NCBI GenBank assembly: GCA_027081115.1
Contig: JALWLD010000035.1
Location: 62,001 to 126,000 of the forward strand
DNA from: Sulfurovum sp.
GTDB lineage: Bacteria; Campylobacterota; Campylobacteria; Campylobacterales; Sulfurovaceae
Direction: 5' to 3'
Length of the DNA stretch: 64,000 nt
Shown: positions 25,913 through 37,717 of the stretch, piece after piece
How the letters are laid out: every line of letters begins with the position of its first letter
Position numbering within the stretch: the stretch's first letter is position 1
Notes under the pieces: model-generated
What the model saw: only the letters and a program-made list of their open reading frames with translations
What the model was told of the DNA's origin: nothing
The model's database searches: none
Made by a program: the position numbers and the translations under genes

Positions 25913-26512
25913 ATGTTTGAAATAGCTGAATACGTAGGCATTGTTGCCTTTGCAATGAGTGGCTTCTTCATTGCCACACGAAACAAACTGGATTTTCTTG
26001 GCGTACTCATCTCTGTATTTCTCACTGCTTTGGGAGGAGGAATACTAAGAGATGTCACTGTCGATAAAATACCCTATACTTTTACACATACGAGCCCGGC
26101 GCTTATTATTGTATCTGTTATGATATTGCTTGTCATCTTTAGGTTTAATAAAAGACCCAGTATAGAAAATAAACCACTTTTTATTCTTTCAGACTCCATT
26201 GGGCTTGTCTCTTTCAGTATTACCGGTGCCATGATTGCTCTTGAAGCCAGCCTGAATATTACTGGTGTGCTGGCACTTTCTTTTATTACCGCAGTAGGAG
26301 GAGGGATCATCCGTGATGTTATCATCAATGAGATACCTTTTGTACTTAAAACAGGTTTTTATGGCACTATAGCACTACTCATTGGGCTTATTTTGTATCT
26401 CCTGGAGAGTTTTGGAATGATGAATATCGTCTCACTCTCCATCCTTTTCATCGCTGGAGTCATTTTAAGACTCTATGCCTACTATCATAAGTGGGCCATT
26501 CCGATGATATAA
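25913..26512 (+). CDS. TRIC/UPF0126 family cation channel
   Basis: A 199-residue membrane protein with about seven transmembrane helices arranged as an internal repeat. Each half carries the family signature: GGGILRDVTVDKIPYTF and GGGIIRDVIINEIPFVL. Bacterial members form trimeric potassium-permeable channels. It ends two bases before the end of the convergent tgt gene. Confidence 0.93.
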   Translation: MFEIAEYVGIVAFAMSGFFIATRNKLDFLGVLISVFLTALGGGILRDVTVDKIPYTFTHTSPALIIVSVMILLVIFRFNKRPSIENKPLFILSDSIGLVSFSITGAMIALEASLNITGVLALSFITAVGGGIIRDVIINEIPFVLKTGFYGTIALLIGLILYLLESFGMMNIVSLSILFIAGVILRLYAYYHKWAIPMI

Positions 26513-26513
26513 G

Positions 26514-29171
<2,658 letters not shown>

Positions 29172-29178
29172 AGCGTAC

Positions 29179-29239
29179 TTTAAGGGCATATAAGATAAAA
29201 TAAAGCAAACTATTATTTAACCTATATAAGGCCCTTAAA
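29179..29239 (+). promoter_or_regulatory. Long-range inverted repeat masking the aroB ribosome site
   Basis: TTTAAGGGC (29179-29187) and GCCCTTAAA (29231-29239) are perfect 9-bp complementary arms separated by 43 bases, ending one base before the aroB ATG. The AAGG ribosome site at 29229-29232 runs into the right arm, so base pairing in the mRNA could hide it. The loop contains an AT-rich run that could alternatively be the promoter. Confidence 0.4.
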
Positions 29240-29240
29240 G

Positions 29241-30296
29241 ATGATCGTCCCAATTGAACTAAGCCAAACACAAAATGTTACGTATGATATTACTATAGAC
29301 AAACTCCCAAAACTCTCTTTTGACAGGAAAGTGGTAGTTGTTACCAACCCGACAGTTGCAGGCTACCATTTAGGGACACTGCTTGCCAATCTTGAAGCAA
29401 CTGAACTACATGTGGTAACCATCCCTGATGGAGAGAAATACAAAACACTCGAAACAGTTGAAAATATACTCAATGAATGTTTTGAGCATAAACTGGACAG
29501 AAAATCACTTCTGATCGCTTTTGGCGGTGGTGTGATTGGTGATATGACAGGTTTTACTGCAAGCCTCTACCAAAGAGGTATTGACTTCATTCAGATACCC
29601 ACAACACTCCTTTCCCAGGTAGATGCTTCGGTAGGAGGGAAAACAGGAGTCAATAACAGTTATGGAAAAAACCTTATTGGTGCATTTTACCAGCCCAAAG
29701 CAGTCTATATAGATCCTGAATTCCTTAAAACATTGCCAGAGCGTGAATTTGCAGCAGGTGTAGCCGAGATCGTTAAAATGGCTGTCATGTTTGACAAAGA
29801 GTATTTTACATTTTTAGAATCTGCGGACTTAAAAGATGAAGAGGTCTTGAAAGAAGCTATCCGTAAAAGTGTAGAACTAAAGGCCTGGGTTGTGAACCAA
29901 GATGAAAAAGAGGCAGGCATTAGAGCAGTGCTTAATTATGGACATACTTTTGGACATGTTGTTGAAAATGAGACTGACTATACCACCTACCTTCACGGAG
30001 AAGCTGTAGCAATTGGTATGGTCATGGCCAATGCATTGGCTATTGAGCTTGGACTTTTTAGTCAAGAGGAAGCTGATGCTGTCAAATTCCTCCTTCAGAA
30101 AGCCGGTCTGCCTACAGAGTATATTATTAAAGATGTAGATGCATTTTATGAACACTTTTTCCTGGATAAAAAGTCAGCAAACAACAGTATCAAGTTTATT
30201 TTACCAAATGGTATGGGTGGACATAAAATGATCTCAGATATTGATCCGCTACTTGTAAAAAAAGTCCTTGCAGAATTTGGGGCAGTACGATGCTAA
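29241..30296 (+). CDS. aroB: 3-dehydroquinate synthase
   Basis: Second enzyme of the shikimate pathway, converting DAHP to 3-dehydroquinate with NAD and a divalent metal. At 351 residues it has normal length. The NAD-binding AFGGGVIGDMTGFTAS segment, IPTTLLSQVDASVGGKTGVN, and metal ligands in AEIVKMAV, NYGHTFGH and LHGEAVAIG are present. It overlaps the MscS-type gene by seven bases, so the block aroB-mscS-mtaB-ftsH-like-BioV-like is probably one transcript. Confidence 0.97.
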   Translation: MIVPIELSQTQNVTYDITIDKLPKLSFDRKVVVVTNPTVAGYHLGTLLANLEATELHVVTIPDGEKYKTLETVENILNECFEHKLDRKSLLIAFGGGVIGDMTGFTASLYQRGIDFIQIPTTLLSQVDASVGGKTGVNNSYGKNLIGAFYQPKAVYIDPEFLKTLPEREFAAGVAEIVKMAVMFDKEYFTFLESADLKDEEVLKEAIRKSVELKAWVVNQDEKEAGIRAVLNYGHTFGHVVENETDYTTYLHGEAVAIGMVMANALAIELGLFSQEEADAVKFLLQKAGLPTEYIIKDVDAFYEHFFLDKKSANNSIKFILPNGMGGHKMISDIDPLLVKKVLAEFGAVRC

Positions 30297-31957
30297 AACG
30301 CTTACTCTTAGTCACTCTATTCTCAGTAAACTTATTGCAAGTACAGGCTGCTGAGACAAATGATACCAACGGTACCGAAAAAAAGAAAATAACTATTGAA
30401 GATAAGCAAAAACGCAGTATTGAGAAAAAGCTTCAGAGCCTTATTATTCAAAAAGACGCCCTGGATCTCAAGATCAAGACCAATGACATCTGGACAAAGA
30501 TCTACAGTAACTACCACACACTTAGAGAGTTAAAAGACAAAGAAGAGTTACTTCATGCACAGATTGATGCATTAGAGAGTAAAAAGTCACTCTCAGAACC
30601 TGAAAAGAAAGCCCTGGCTTTAGGGAAGAGTCGTATGTCTATCCTTACAGGTAAACTACAACTACTCAAAGAGTATGAAAAGGATCCTTTTAAGAAATTT
30701 CTTAAACCACCGGAGATCACAACTATTCCAAATGTTGATAATCCATTCAATATCATCTCTGCTATCTCTTACATTAAAAAGTTAAAGTCAGATCAGTCAG
30801 ATTATGAAAACCGATATGAGTCTATCAAAAAAGTAATGGACAAACTTACAGAGAGAAAACTGCTTCTAAAAAAGATACTTCTACTTGACCCAGACAATCT
30901 GAAATATCAAGAAGAGCTACTTGATACAGAGGATAAGATCGCAACCTTTGAACCTGTCGTTGAGATCTTTAACACCACTCAAAATGTCTATACGAAAAAG
31001 ATCGATGAGATTACTCTCAACCTCCAGGCCGATATTAAAAAAGAGATGGAAAAAGCTACATCTATTGGTATGATCATTATCTTCTTCATTTTAATGATCC
31101 TGCTGGTCAAATACCTTGTTAGACGTTATATGTCTGACAATGACCGATTTTATACCATTAACAAAGCGCTCAATGTAACTTTTGGTACATTGTTACTCTT
31201 TACACTCCTATTTGCCTATATTGAAAATGTAGATTACCTTGTGACCATACTTGGTTTTGCTTCTGCAGGTATTGCAATTGCTATGAAAGATTGGTTTATG
31301 TCTATTCTTGGTTGGTTTGTCATCATTATTGGGGGCTCCATCCATGTAGGTGACAGGGTCAAGTTTGTCAGAGAAGGTATGGAATATGTAGGAGACATTG
31401 TCGATATTTCACTGCTTCGTCTTACCATTCAAGAAGACATTACCCTGACAACCTACATGCATAACCGCAGAGCTGGACGTATTATCTTTGTACCAAACAA
31501 CTACATCTTTACTGATATGATTGCCAACTACTCACATGCCGGGCTTAAAACGGTATGGGACGGTATTGACTTTATGATCACTTTTGATTCTAACGTTTCC
31601 AAAGCAACATCTATAGCCAAAGAGGTGACCAAAAAATACTCTAAAGGGTATACAGAGATCACAAGAAAACAGCTCAACAAACTACGAAGCCAGTACAGTA
31701 TGAAAAACACTAATGTTGAACCACGTATCTATGCATTTATAGAATCTTATGGTATCAAAGTAAGTGCCTGGTACCATACCAATGCCTATGCTACATTGAC
31801 ATTGAGATCTACTATCTCTATGGAGATCATTGAACGTTTACAGAAAGAAGATGATATCACTCTCGCATTTCCTACACAGTCTATATATATGGATAAAGAT
31901 GTACCTAAGCCTCAGCCTAATCTTGAAGATGTATTACCAGAGAGAGGCTTATATTGA
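30290..31957 (+). CDS. MscS-type mechanosensitive channel with long periplasmic coiled-coil domain
   Basis: A 555-residue protein with a signal peptide (cleaved near VQAAE, residues 18-22), a long charged helical region to about residue 255, then membrane helices near 258-280, 295-315 and 320-360. The pore-lining MscS helix is recognisable in LGFASAGIAIAMKDWFMSILGW and the beta-domain in GDRVKFVREGMEYVGDIVDISLL. Such channels release solutes on hypo-osmotic shock. The stop overlaps the mtaB start by one base. Confidence 0.93.
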   Translation: MLKRLLLVTLFSVNLLQVQAAETNDTNGTEKKKITIEDKQKRSIEKKLQSLIIQKDALDLKIKTNDIWTKIYSNYHTLRELKDKEELLHAQIDALESKKSLSEPEKKALALGKSRMSILTGKLQLLKEYEKDPFKKFLKPPEITTIPNVDNPFNIISAISYIKKLKSDQSDYENRYESIKKVMDKLTERKLLLKKILLLDPDNLKYQEELLDTEDKIATFEPVVEIFNTTQNVYTKKIDEITLNLQADIKKEMEKATSIGMIIIFFILMILLVKYLVRRYMSDNDRFYTINKALNVTFGTLLLFTLLFAYIENVDYLVTILGFASAGIAIAMKDWFMSILGWFVIIIGGSIHVGDRVKFVREGMEYVGDIVDISLLRLTIQEDITLTTYMHNRRAGRIIFVPNNYIFTDMIANYSHAGLKTVWDGIDFMITFDSNVSKATSIAKEVTKKYSKGYTEITRKQLNKLRSQYSMKNTNVEPRIYAFIESYGIKVSAWYHTNAYATLTLRSTISMEIIERLQKEDDITLAFPTQSIYMDKDVPKPQPNLEDVLPERGLY

Positions 31958-33213
31958 TGCCAAATCGTAAAAAAGTCTATTTTAAAACCTTTGGCTGTCG
32001 TACCAACCAGTTTGATACACAGGTTATGATGTCAAAACTTTCTGAATTTGATTTCTCCAATGACGAAAACACCTCAGATATCATTGTGGTCAACTCTTGT
32101 ACTGTTACCAATGGTGCAGACTCCTCTGTACGTAACTATATCTCTTCTATGAAGCGTAAAAACCCCCATGCAAAAGTCATTTTGGCGGGATGTGGTTCAC
32201 ACTCTAAAGGTGAATCTCTCTTTGAAGACAAAAAAGTCTTTGGTGTTATGGGCCATTCTGAAAAAGAAAATATTAACGAGATACTCAAAAATGAGACACC
32301 TTTTTACCAGATAGGAGACCTTGAACACATTGACTCTACGATTGTAGAAGAGTTTGTCGGTAAGAGCAGGGCTTTCATTAAGATTCAGGAGGGGTGTGAC
32401 TTTAGATGTTCTTACTGCATAATACCTGCTGTTAGAGGTGATGCACGTTCACATAAGGAAGAGACCATTATTGAGCAGGTAAGTAAACTGGCATCCAACG
32501 GTTTTGGTGAGTTCATTTTGACGGGTACCAATGTAGGTTCTTATGGACAAGACCATAATACTTCTATGGCAACTCTGTTGAAAAAAATGTCTATGATCCG
32601 TGGAGTACGGCGCATACGTATAGGAAGTCTTGAACCTATACAGATAGATGATGCCTTTATGGAACTCTTGGATGAACCCTGGATGGCAAAACACTTACAT
32701 ATTGCTTTGCAGCATACCTCAGACAAAATGCTTGAACTCATGAACAGACGTAATACCTTTGCAACAGATATTGCACTTTTTGAAAAAATTGCAAGTAAAG
32801 GCTATGCTTTGGGTACAGATTTTATTGTCGGGCATCCGGGTGAAGACGAAAAAGAGTGGACAGAAGCTGTTGACAGAGTAAAGTCTTTGCCACTGACACA
32901 TGTCCATGCCTTCTCCTACTCCAAACGTGACAATACCGCTTCTGCTACTATGAAACCTGAAATAAGAGGAAATGTAGCCAAAGAGAGACATAAAGAACTT
33001 ACATCTATTGTAAAAGCAAAAAACTATGCCTTTAGGCGTGATCATAATAAAGATCTTGAAGTACTTCTTGAAAATGGTAAAGAGGGTCTCTTTACCGGTT
33101 TTGACCAATACTTTAACAAAGTAGAGGTGACAAGTCAAGAGGACCTCTCTTCAAACTGGGTCTTGTTAAACAATGTGGAGGTTGTCAGTGATGGAAACAA
33201 AGCAGCACTTTAA
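31957..33213 (+). CDS. mtaB: tRNA t6A37 methylthiotransferase (MtaB type)
   Basis: Radical-SAM enzyme that adds a methylthio group to t6A37 of ANN-decoding tRNAs. The N-terminal UPF0004 domain holds three cluster cysteines (FGCRTNQFDT, NSCTVTNGAD, AGCGSHS) and the radical-SAM domain has CDFRCSYC near residues 149-156. At 418 residues it lacks a clear TRAM domain, as in MtaB relatives. ATG 31957 overlaps the mscS stop; the TTG at 31954 is less likely. Confidence 0.94.
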   Translation: MPNRKKVYFKTFGCRTNQFDTQVMMSKLSEFDFSNDENTSDIIVVNSCTVTNGADSSVRNYISSMKRKNPHAKVILAGCGSHSKGESLFEDKKVFGVMGHSEKENINEILKNETPFYQIGDLEHIDSTIVEEFVGKSRAFIKIQEGCDFRCSYCIIPAVRGDARSHKEETIIEQVSKLASNGFGEFILTGTNVGSYGQDHNTSMATLLKKMSMIRGVRRIRIGSLEPIQIDDAFMELLDEPWMAKHLHIALQHTSDKMLELMNRRNTFATDIALFEKIASKGYALGTDFIVGHPGEDEKEWTEAVDRVKSLPLTHVHAFSYSKRDNTASATMKPEIRGNVAKERHKELTSIVKAKNYAFRRDHNKDLEVLLENGKEGLFTGFDQYFNKVEVTSQEDLSSNWVLLNNVEVVSDGNKAAL

Positions 33214-34858
33214 AACACTTTTTGAGAGTAAAAAGGTACAGATCATCCTTGTTCTGCTTATCCTTCTTTTGTCACTGACCGCCTATGGAATACTCCGAGA
33301 CAAAGATGATATTATTACCCATAAAGAGGCCAATACACTCTTTACTAAAGACAAAATAGAGAAGCTTGTCATAGATGGTGACTATATACACATTAAAACA
33401 GCTGACAAGGGATACAAAGTCTACAAAGAGGCCATCAATACCTCTTCATTTTTTTCAAAATACCCTGTAGAAGTCAAAGAAGACAGTACATACCTTTATG
33501 ACATACTCTCATTGCTTATTTTATTGGGTGCATTTCTATTTCTCTTCCGTTTAATGAAACAGAACAAACTACAGCAACTCAAACAGATACGCTCAGCCAA
33601 AGTAGACAATACAGAAATCTATGAACCGGTACAAGCGCTCAAATCCAATGTACGTTTTTCAGATGTTGCTGGTATCAAAGATGTGAAAGAGGAGCTTGAG
33701 GAGATCATTGATTTCCTTCGTGAACCACAAAAATACCGAGATCTTGACATCCGTCTGCCAAAAGGTGTTTTACTTGTAGGACCTCCTGGTGTAGGTAAAA
33801 CCTTTATTTCAAAAGCTGTTGCAGGAGAAGCAGGGGTACCTTTCTTTTATCAGAGTGGTGCTTCCTTTGTACATATTTATGTAGGTATGGGTGCAAAAAG
33901 AGTTTCGGAACTTTTTAAAAAAGCCAAACAGATGGCTCCAAGTATCATCTTCATTGACGAGATAGATGCCGTAGGTAAAAGCCGTGGAGATTTCAGAAAC
34001 GATGAAAGAGAAGCTACTCTCAATCAACTACTTACTGAAATGGATGGTTTTGAAGAGAGTTCAGGGGTTATTGTTATTGGTGCAACAAACAAAATAGATG
34101 TGCTGGATGAAGCACTGCTGAGAGCAGGACGTTTTGACAGACGTATACATATCTCTTTGCCAGATCTTGAAGACAGAGCTAAAACACTGGAACTGTACCT
34201 TGCGCATAAGCCCAATGCGGTAGATATTCATCATGTGGCAAGAATGACCGTAGGATTCAACTCTGCTGCCCTTGATACCCTGACTAACGAAGCTGCTCTT
34301 TTTGCCATGAGAGAAAGGCGTGCAACGGTTGAGACATCAGATTTTGAGGCTGTAAGAGAAAAAGTACTCTCAGGTAAGAGAAAAATACTCTCATTCACAG
34401 AAGAAGAGCGTAAGATACAAGCTGTCTATCAAGGTGCAAAAGCAGTTATTGCCACCTGGTTGGATGTAGAGTTTGAAAAGATCGGTATTGTAACAACCCG
34501 TCTTATTACGCAAGAGCATGAGATCCTTTCACGTTCAAAGTTACTCAACCGCATTAAAGTCTACCTGGCAGGGAGTATCGCTACACAGATGCACTATAAT
34601 GAACAGTTTACCAATGCAAAATCAGATATTTTGCTGGCAAAAGAGCTTGTGAAAAAGGTGATCTATGAGTATTCTATGTCAGAGAACTTTGTGGTTACTC
34701 CATATCAGGAGGAGGAGCTTATGAAAGCTTCTGTTTCTGAAGTCAAAGCACTGCTAAAAACCCTTGAGAAAGCACTCAATGAAGTCTCAACCTACCTTCT
34801 TGAACATGAAAATATTTCCCAGGATGAGTGTAAAGAGATCTTGCGAGAGATCTTTTAA
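33191..34858 (+). CDS. FtsH-like membrane AAA+ ATPase with inactivated protease site
   Basis: A 555-residue protein with the FtsH layout: transmembrane helix (about 15-35), small periplasmic domain, second helix (about 100-118), and AAA+ ATPase with VGPPGVGKT (about 196-204), IIFIDEIDAVG, and the arginine-finger LLRAGRFDRR. The pore loop is YVGMG. The C-terminal domain aligns with the FtsH peptidase, but HEAGH is replaced by YQGAK at residues 413-417, so both zinc histidines and the catalytic glutamate are missing. It probably remodels or unfolds membrane proteins without cutting them. Start at ATG 33191, after GGAGG, overlapping mtaB. Confidence 0.93.
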   Translation: METKQHFKTLFESKKVQIILVLLILLLSLTAYGILRDKDDIITHKEANTLFTKDKIEKLVIDGDYIHIKTADKGYKVYKEAINTSSFFSKYPVEVKEDSTYLYDILSLLILLGAFLFLFRLMKQNKLQQLKQIRSAKVDNTEIYEPVQALKSNVRFSDVAGIKDVKEELEEIIDFLREPQKYRDLDIRLPKGVLLVGPPGVGKTFISKAVAGEAGVPFFYQSGASFVHIYVGMGAKRVSELFKKAKQMAPSIIFIDEIDAVGKSRGDFRNDEREATLNQLLTEMDGFEESSGVIVIGATNKIDVLDEALLRAGRFDRRIHISLPDLEDRAKTLELYLAHKPNAVDIHHVARMTVGFNSAALDTLTNEAALFAMRERRATVETSDFEAVREKVLSGKRKILSFTEEERKIQAVYQGAKAVIATWLDVEFEKIGIVTTRLITQEHEILSRSKLLNRIKVYLAGSIATQMHYNEQFTNAKSDILLAKELVKKVIYEYSMSENFVVTPYQEEELMKASVSEVKALLKTLEKALNEVSTYLLEHENISQDECKEILREIF

Positions 34859-34859
34859 G

Positions 34860-35375
34860 ATGCACTACTTTAATGGTTTTTCTCTTCAAGATGAAGAAAA
34901 ATACTTCCAGACATTTCTTCTCAATAGTGAACTCAGTGTTGCAGGATTCTCCTACGGTGCACAAAAAGCACTTGAGTATGTCTATAAAAGTAAAGAGCGT
35001 GTAGATCGACTTATTTTACTCTCTCCTGCATTTTTTCAAACACAAAAACCTTCTTTTTTACGTACACAGTTGCGTTATTTTGAAGCAGGACAAGAAGCCT
35101 ATGTTAAACAGTTTTTACAAAATGTAGCATCTCCTTCAAACATAGATCTCTCAAGCTGTTTAAACCTGGGAAACAAAGAGGAACTTGAAGCACTTTTAAC
35201 CTATGTTTGGGAAGAGGATAAGATAAAAGAGATACTTAACAGGGGTACAGTTATAGAGGTTTTTTTTGGAAGTGAAGACAAGATTATCAAGGTAGAAGAT
35301 GCGCTTGATTTTTTTACCTCTTTTACAACAACCTACTACATCAAAGATGTAGGACATTTGTTAGTAAAAGCCTAA
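34860..35375 (+). CDS. bioV: Small alpha/beta hydrolase, probable BioV-type pimeloyl-ACP methyl ester esterase
   Basis: A 171-residue minimal alpha/beta hydrolase with nucleophile Ser31 in AGFSYGA, a candidate acid Asp140 (FFGSEDKII) and His166 (VGHLL), giving a complete triad in a very short fold without lid helices. This fits BioV, the esterase that ends pimelate synthesis for biotin in Helicobacter and relatives. Assignment rests on size, motif and position after the FtsH-like gene. The start at 34860 follows the upstream stop by one base; an in-frame ATG at 34764 lies inside the previous gene. Confidence 0.72.
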   Translation: MHYFNGFSLQDEEKYFQTFLLNSELSVAGFSYGAQKALEYVYKSKERVDRLILLSPAFFQTQKPSFLRTQLRYFEAGQEAYVKQFLQNVASPSNIDLSSCLNLGNKEELEALLTYVWEEDKIKEILNRGTVIEVFFGSEDKIIKVEDALDFFTSFTTTYYIKDVGHLLVKA

Positions 35376-35385
35376 AGGCTCTTTT
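35366..35385 (+). terminator. Intrinsic terminator of the aroB-BioV block
   Basis: AAAAGCC-TAAA-GGCTCTTTT forms a short GC-containing hairpin with an A-rich 5' side and T-rich 3' side, overlapping the stop codon at 35373-35375. It lies between convergent genes. Confidence 0.6.
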
Positions 35386-35409
35386 CTCTTAAGTATTAAA
35401 TAGCTACAT

Positions 35410-36339
35410 TCACTCCTCGTCGGGACAATCCTGTTTAGAGAGTATCATTTTTACAACATGCTCAGAAGCAAGGGTATTGTTTATATCTTGCCTATAGGAT
35501 TCTATAGCAACATCATCTTCTGTTGTCATATTTTTATACTCCAAAAGATTCATACGTTTTACTGCTTTTTTTGCTTCATCAATTTTAGTAAGACCACCAA
35601 CCTCTTTTATATTTCTCTGATGGGCAATTAGGTGTGCATAGAAACGTATGAAAAGTGCTGTGGCACTTTTATTGTTAGCCGCAAAGAATGAGAGTAGAAG
35701 TTCACTTCCCGACTCTTCAAAAGATGCAAAATCCTCCACTGTTATCTGATCTTTCCTCATTTCAAAATTAAGTATTTTTTCAAAAACATGAGATTTGAGG
35801 CGAATGAAGAAGAAATGTCCCATATAGGTACCTTTGTAGTCACAGGTATAAAAGGCATTGTAGGGGTGGAGTGACCACTCTTTAAATTGTTCCATAGTTA
35901 CACGGGTAAATTCATGATTGAGATTTTTATGCACATCCATATTGATCTCTAAAATTATATCTATCTGTTCTGAATTACGCACAGATTGAATAGTAAGATC
36001 ATCCATCTTGATGAAGCCAGAAGGGAAATCATATAGATAATGTTTACTTTTACCTATAAGGTTATTCATACCCACCTGGCAAATACGTTTTTCAGCTTCT
36101 TCGACAGAGTAGCCATCCCAACAGGGCAACGCCACATCAGACTGTTTCTGAAAATATTTAATGATACTGACCTGTTTGGAAGTTCTAGGTTTGATCAGGT
36201 TTCGTTCCCACTTACTCAGCGTTGTTCCATCCAATGCAGAAAAACTCTCAATATCATGAATATATAGATCGTTTACAAGATCTTCTTGTGTTAATCCATA
36301 CTTATCTCTACATCCTCTCAAATATTCGTTGAACTGCAA
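35410..36339 (-). CDS. XRE-type helix-turn-helix protein with GNAT-like C-terminus
   Basis: A 309-residue protein. Residues about 4-62 form an XRE DNA-binding domain (KYGLTQEDLV...DGTTLSKWERNLIKP). Residues about 110-260 resemble an acetyltransferase-like fold (HPYNAFYTCDYKGTYMGHFF as central strands), although the usual acetyl-CoA loop is not obvious. It may be a regulator with a sensor domain rather than an active enzyme. It converges with the BioV-like gene and lies downstream of the rRNA methyltransferase gene on the same strand. Confidence 0.82.
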   Translation of the reverse strand: MQFNEYLRGCRDKYGLTQEDLVNDLYIHDIESFSALDGTTLSKWERNLIKPRTSKQVSIIKYFQKQSDVALPCWDGYSVEEAEKRICQVGMNNLIGKSKHYLYDFPSGFIKMDDLTIQSVRNSEQIDIILEINMDVHKNLNHEFTRVTMEQFKEWSLHPYNAFYTCDYKGTYMGHFFFIRLKSHVFEKILNFEMRKDQITVEDFASFEESGSELLLSFFAANNKSATALFIRFYAHLIAHQRNIKEVGGLTKIDEAKKAVKRMNLLEYKNMTTEDDVAIESYRQDINNTLASEHVVKMILSKQDCPDEE

Positions 36340-36404
36340 ACCTACACCTTATTATTTAGTTTTATGAGTATATCGTAGTTGTGATTATATTTGTAGACAT
36401 CCCA

Positions 36405-37601
36405 TTAGTATTTTCGGATGAATACTACTTTCAAATAATTCCCCTCTTTAAATGTATCACTCACTCTGAAATCTTTTGGAAGGCTAAAGGTCTCTTCTAT
36501 GCTGTACTTTTCATTTAATTCTTTAAAGGCTTTCTCAATGAAGGTTTTAAAACGTTTCATATCGAAATTCGAAGCATTGGTCGAAGCAACTATAATACCA
36601 TTTCTATTGGTGATTTGTATGGCTTCTTTAAGTAGTTTGACATAATCTTTTGAAGCAGAGAAGGTATGTTTTTTAGATCGTGCAAAACTTGGTGGGTCTA
36701 ATACAACCATGTCAAAAGAGAGTTTTTTACGTACAGCATATTTAAAATAATTAAATACATCTTCTACAATAATTTTTTGTTTCTCAAGGTCAATATTGTT
36801 AACCAAAAACTGCTCTTGGGTCTTTTTTCTGCTTCGGTTTGCAAGATCAACTGAGGTTGTATCATTTGCACCACCCAATGCAGCAAAAACAGAAAAAGCA
36901 CCTGTATAAGAGAAAGTATTGAGTACCGTATTACCTTTGGCATACTTGTCTCTAATCGTTTTTCTTACCTCTTTTTGATCTAAAAAGATACCTACCATAG
37001 CTCCATCATCCAGGTAGACAGCAAAATTAGCATCATTCTCTTTTACAATCAGTGGTTCTGGAGCCTTTTGACCACAGATAAAGTCATCCGTATCGTCCAG
37101 ATATTGTCCTTTTGCATCAAAACGTTTTTTTTGGTAAATCCCTTTGTAGCTTACTGTAGCCTGTAGTGCTTTTAAAATATCTTCTTTAAAGGTATATATT
37201 CCTATGCTGTACCAGGTCAGCAGATAGTAACCATCAAAGTAGTCAATGGTCAAACCACCCAAACCATCTCCTTCTCCATTTAAAACTCTAAAAGCTGTAG
37301 TCACTTCTGAATGGTAAAAGTCTTGACGGTATGTTATGGCTTCTTTGATCTTTTTGACAAAAAAATCTTTATCTATGGTTACCTCTTTTTTTCTACTGAG
37401 TATCCAGCCATACCCTTTGTTCTGTTTCCCAAAATATCCTTTTGCAATAAATTTATTTTTATCATCTAAAAGTGTCAGAATCGTTCCTTCATCTTCTACT
37501 TTAGACCAGTTTTCAAGAGATTCAGGAGAGATGAGCGGGTAGCCGTTTTTATAGGCATTGACAAAGGTTGGATTGACTTTCAGGTCGATAGATTTTCGCA
37601 T
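36405..37601 (-). CDS. RlmI-like class I rRNA (cytosine) methyltransferase
   Basis: A 398-residue SAM-dependent methyltransferase with an N-terminal PUA domain (about residues 1-75), a small central domain and a Rossmann catalytic domain. The SAM loop is NTFSYTGAFSVFAALGG near residues 225-241 and the catalytic motif is VVLDPPSFARSK near 294-305. This matches the RlmI/RlmK-related family acting on large-subunit rRNA. The C-terminal SLPKDFRVSDTFKEGNYLKV is typical. Confidence 0.92.
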   Translation of the reverse strand: MRKSIDLKVNPTFVNAYKNGYPLISPESLENWSKVEDEGTILTLLDDKNKFIAKGYFGKQNKGYGWILSRKKEVTIDKDFFVKKIKEAITYRQDFYHSEVTTAFRVLNGEGDGLGGLTIDYFDGYYLLTWYSIGIYTFKEDILKALQATVSYKGIYQKKRFDAKGQYLDDTDDFICGQKAPEPLIVKENDANFAVYLDDGAMVGIFLDQKEVRKTIRDKYAKGNTVLNTFSYTGAFSVFAALGGANDTTSVDLANRSRKKTQEQFLVNNIDLEKQKIIVEDVFNYFKYAVRKKLSFDMVVLDPPSFARSKKHTFSASKDYVKLLKEAIQITNRNGIIVASTNASNFDMKRFKTFIEKAFKELNEKYSIEETFSLPKDFRVSDTFKEGNYLKVVFIRKY

Positions 37602-37717
37602 AGAGCGTATCCTTAGTAGTACTTGATTTGAAATTATAGTATAAAAATGTCATGATATACCTAGACTAAAGTGTTTTGTATTACAATCTATGTATGATTC
37701 TTCATACAATTTAGTAG

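Noticed and set aside
34764-34859. Longer start for the BioV-like esterase
   Set aside because: Would overlap 95 bases of the FtsH-like gene; the ATG at 34860 gives the expected hydrolase N-terminus.
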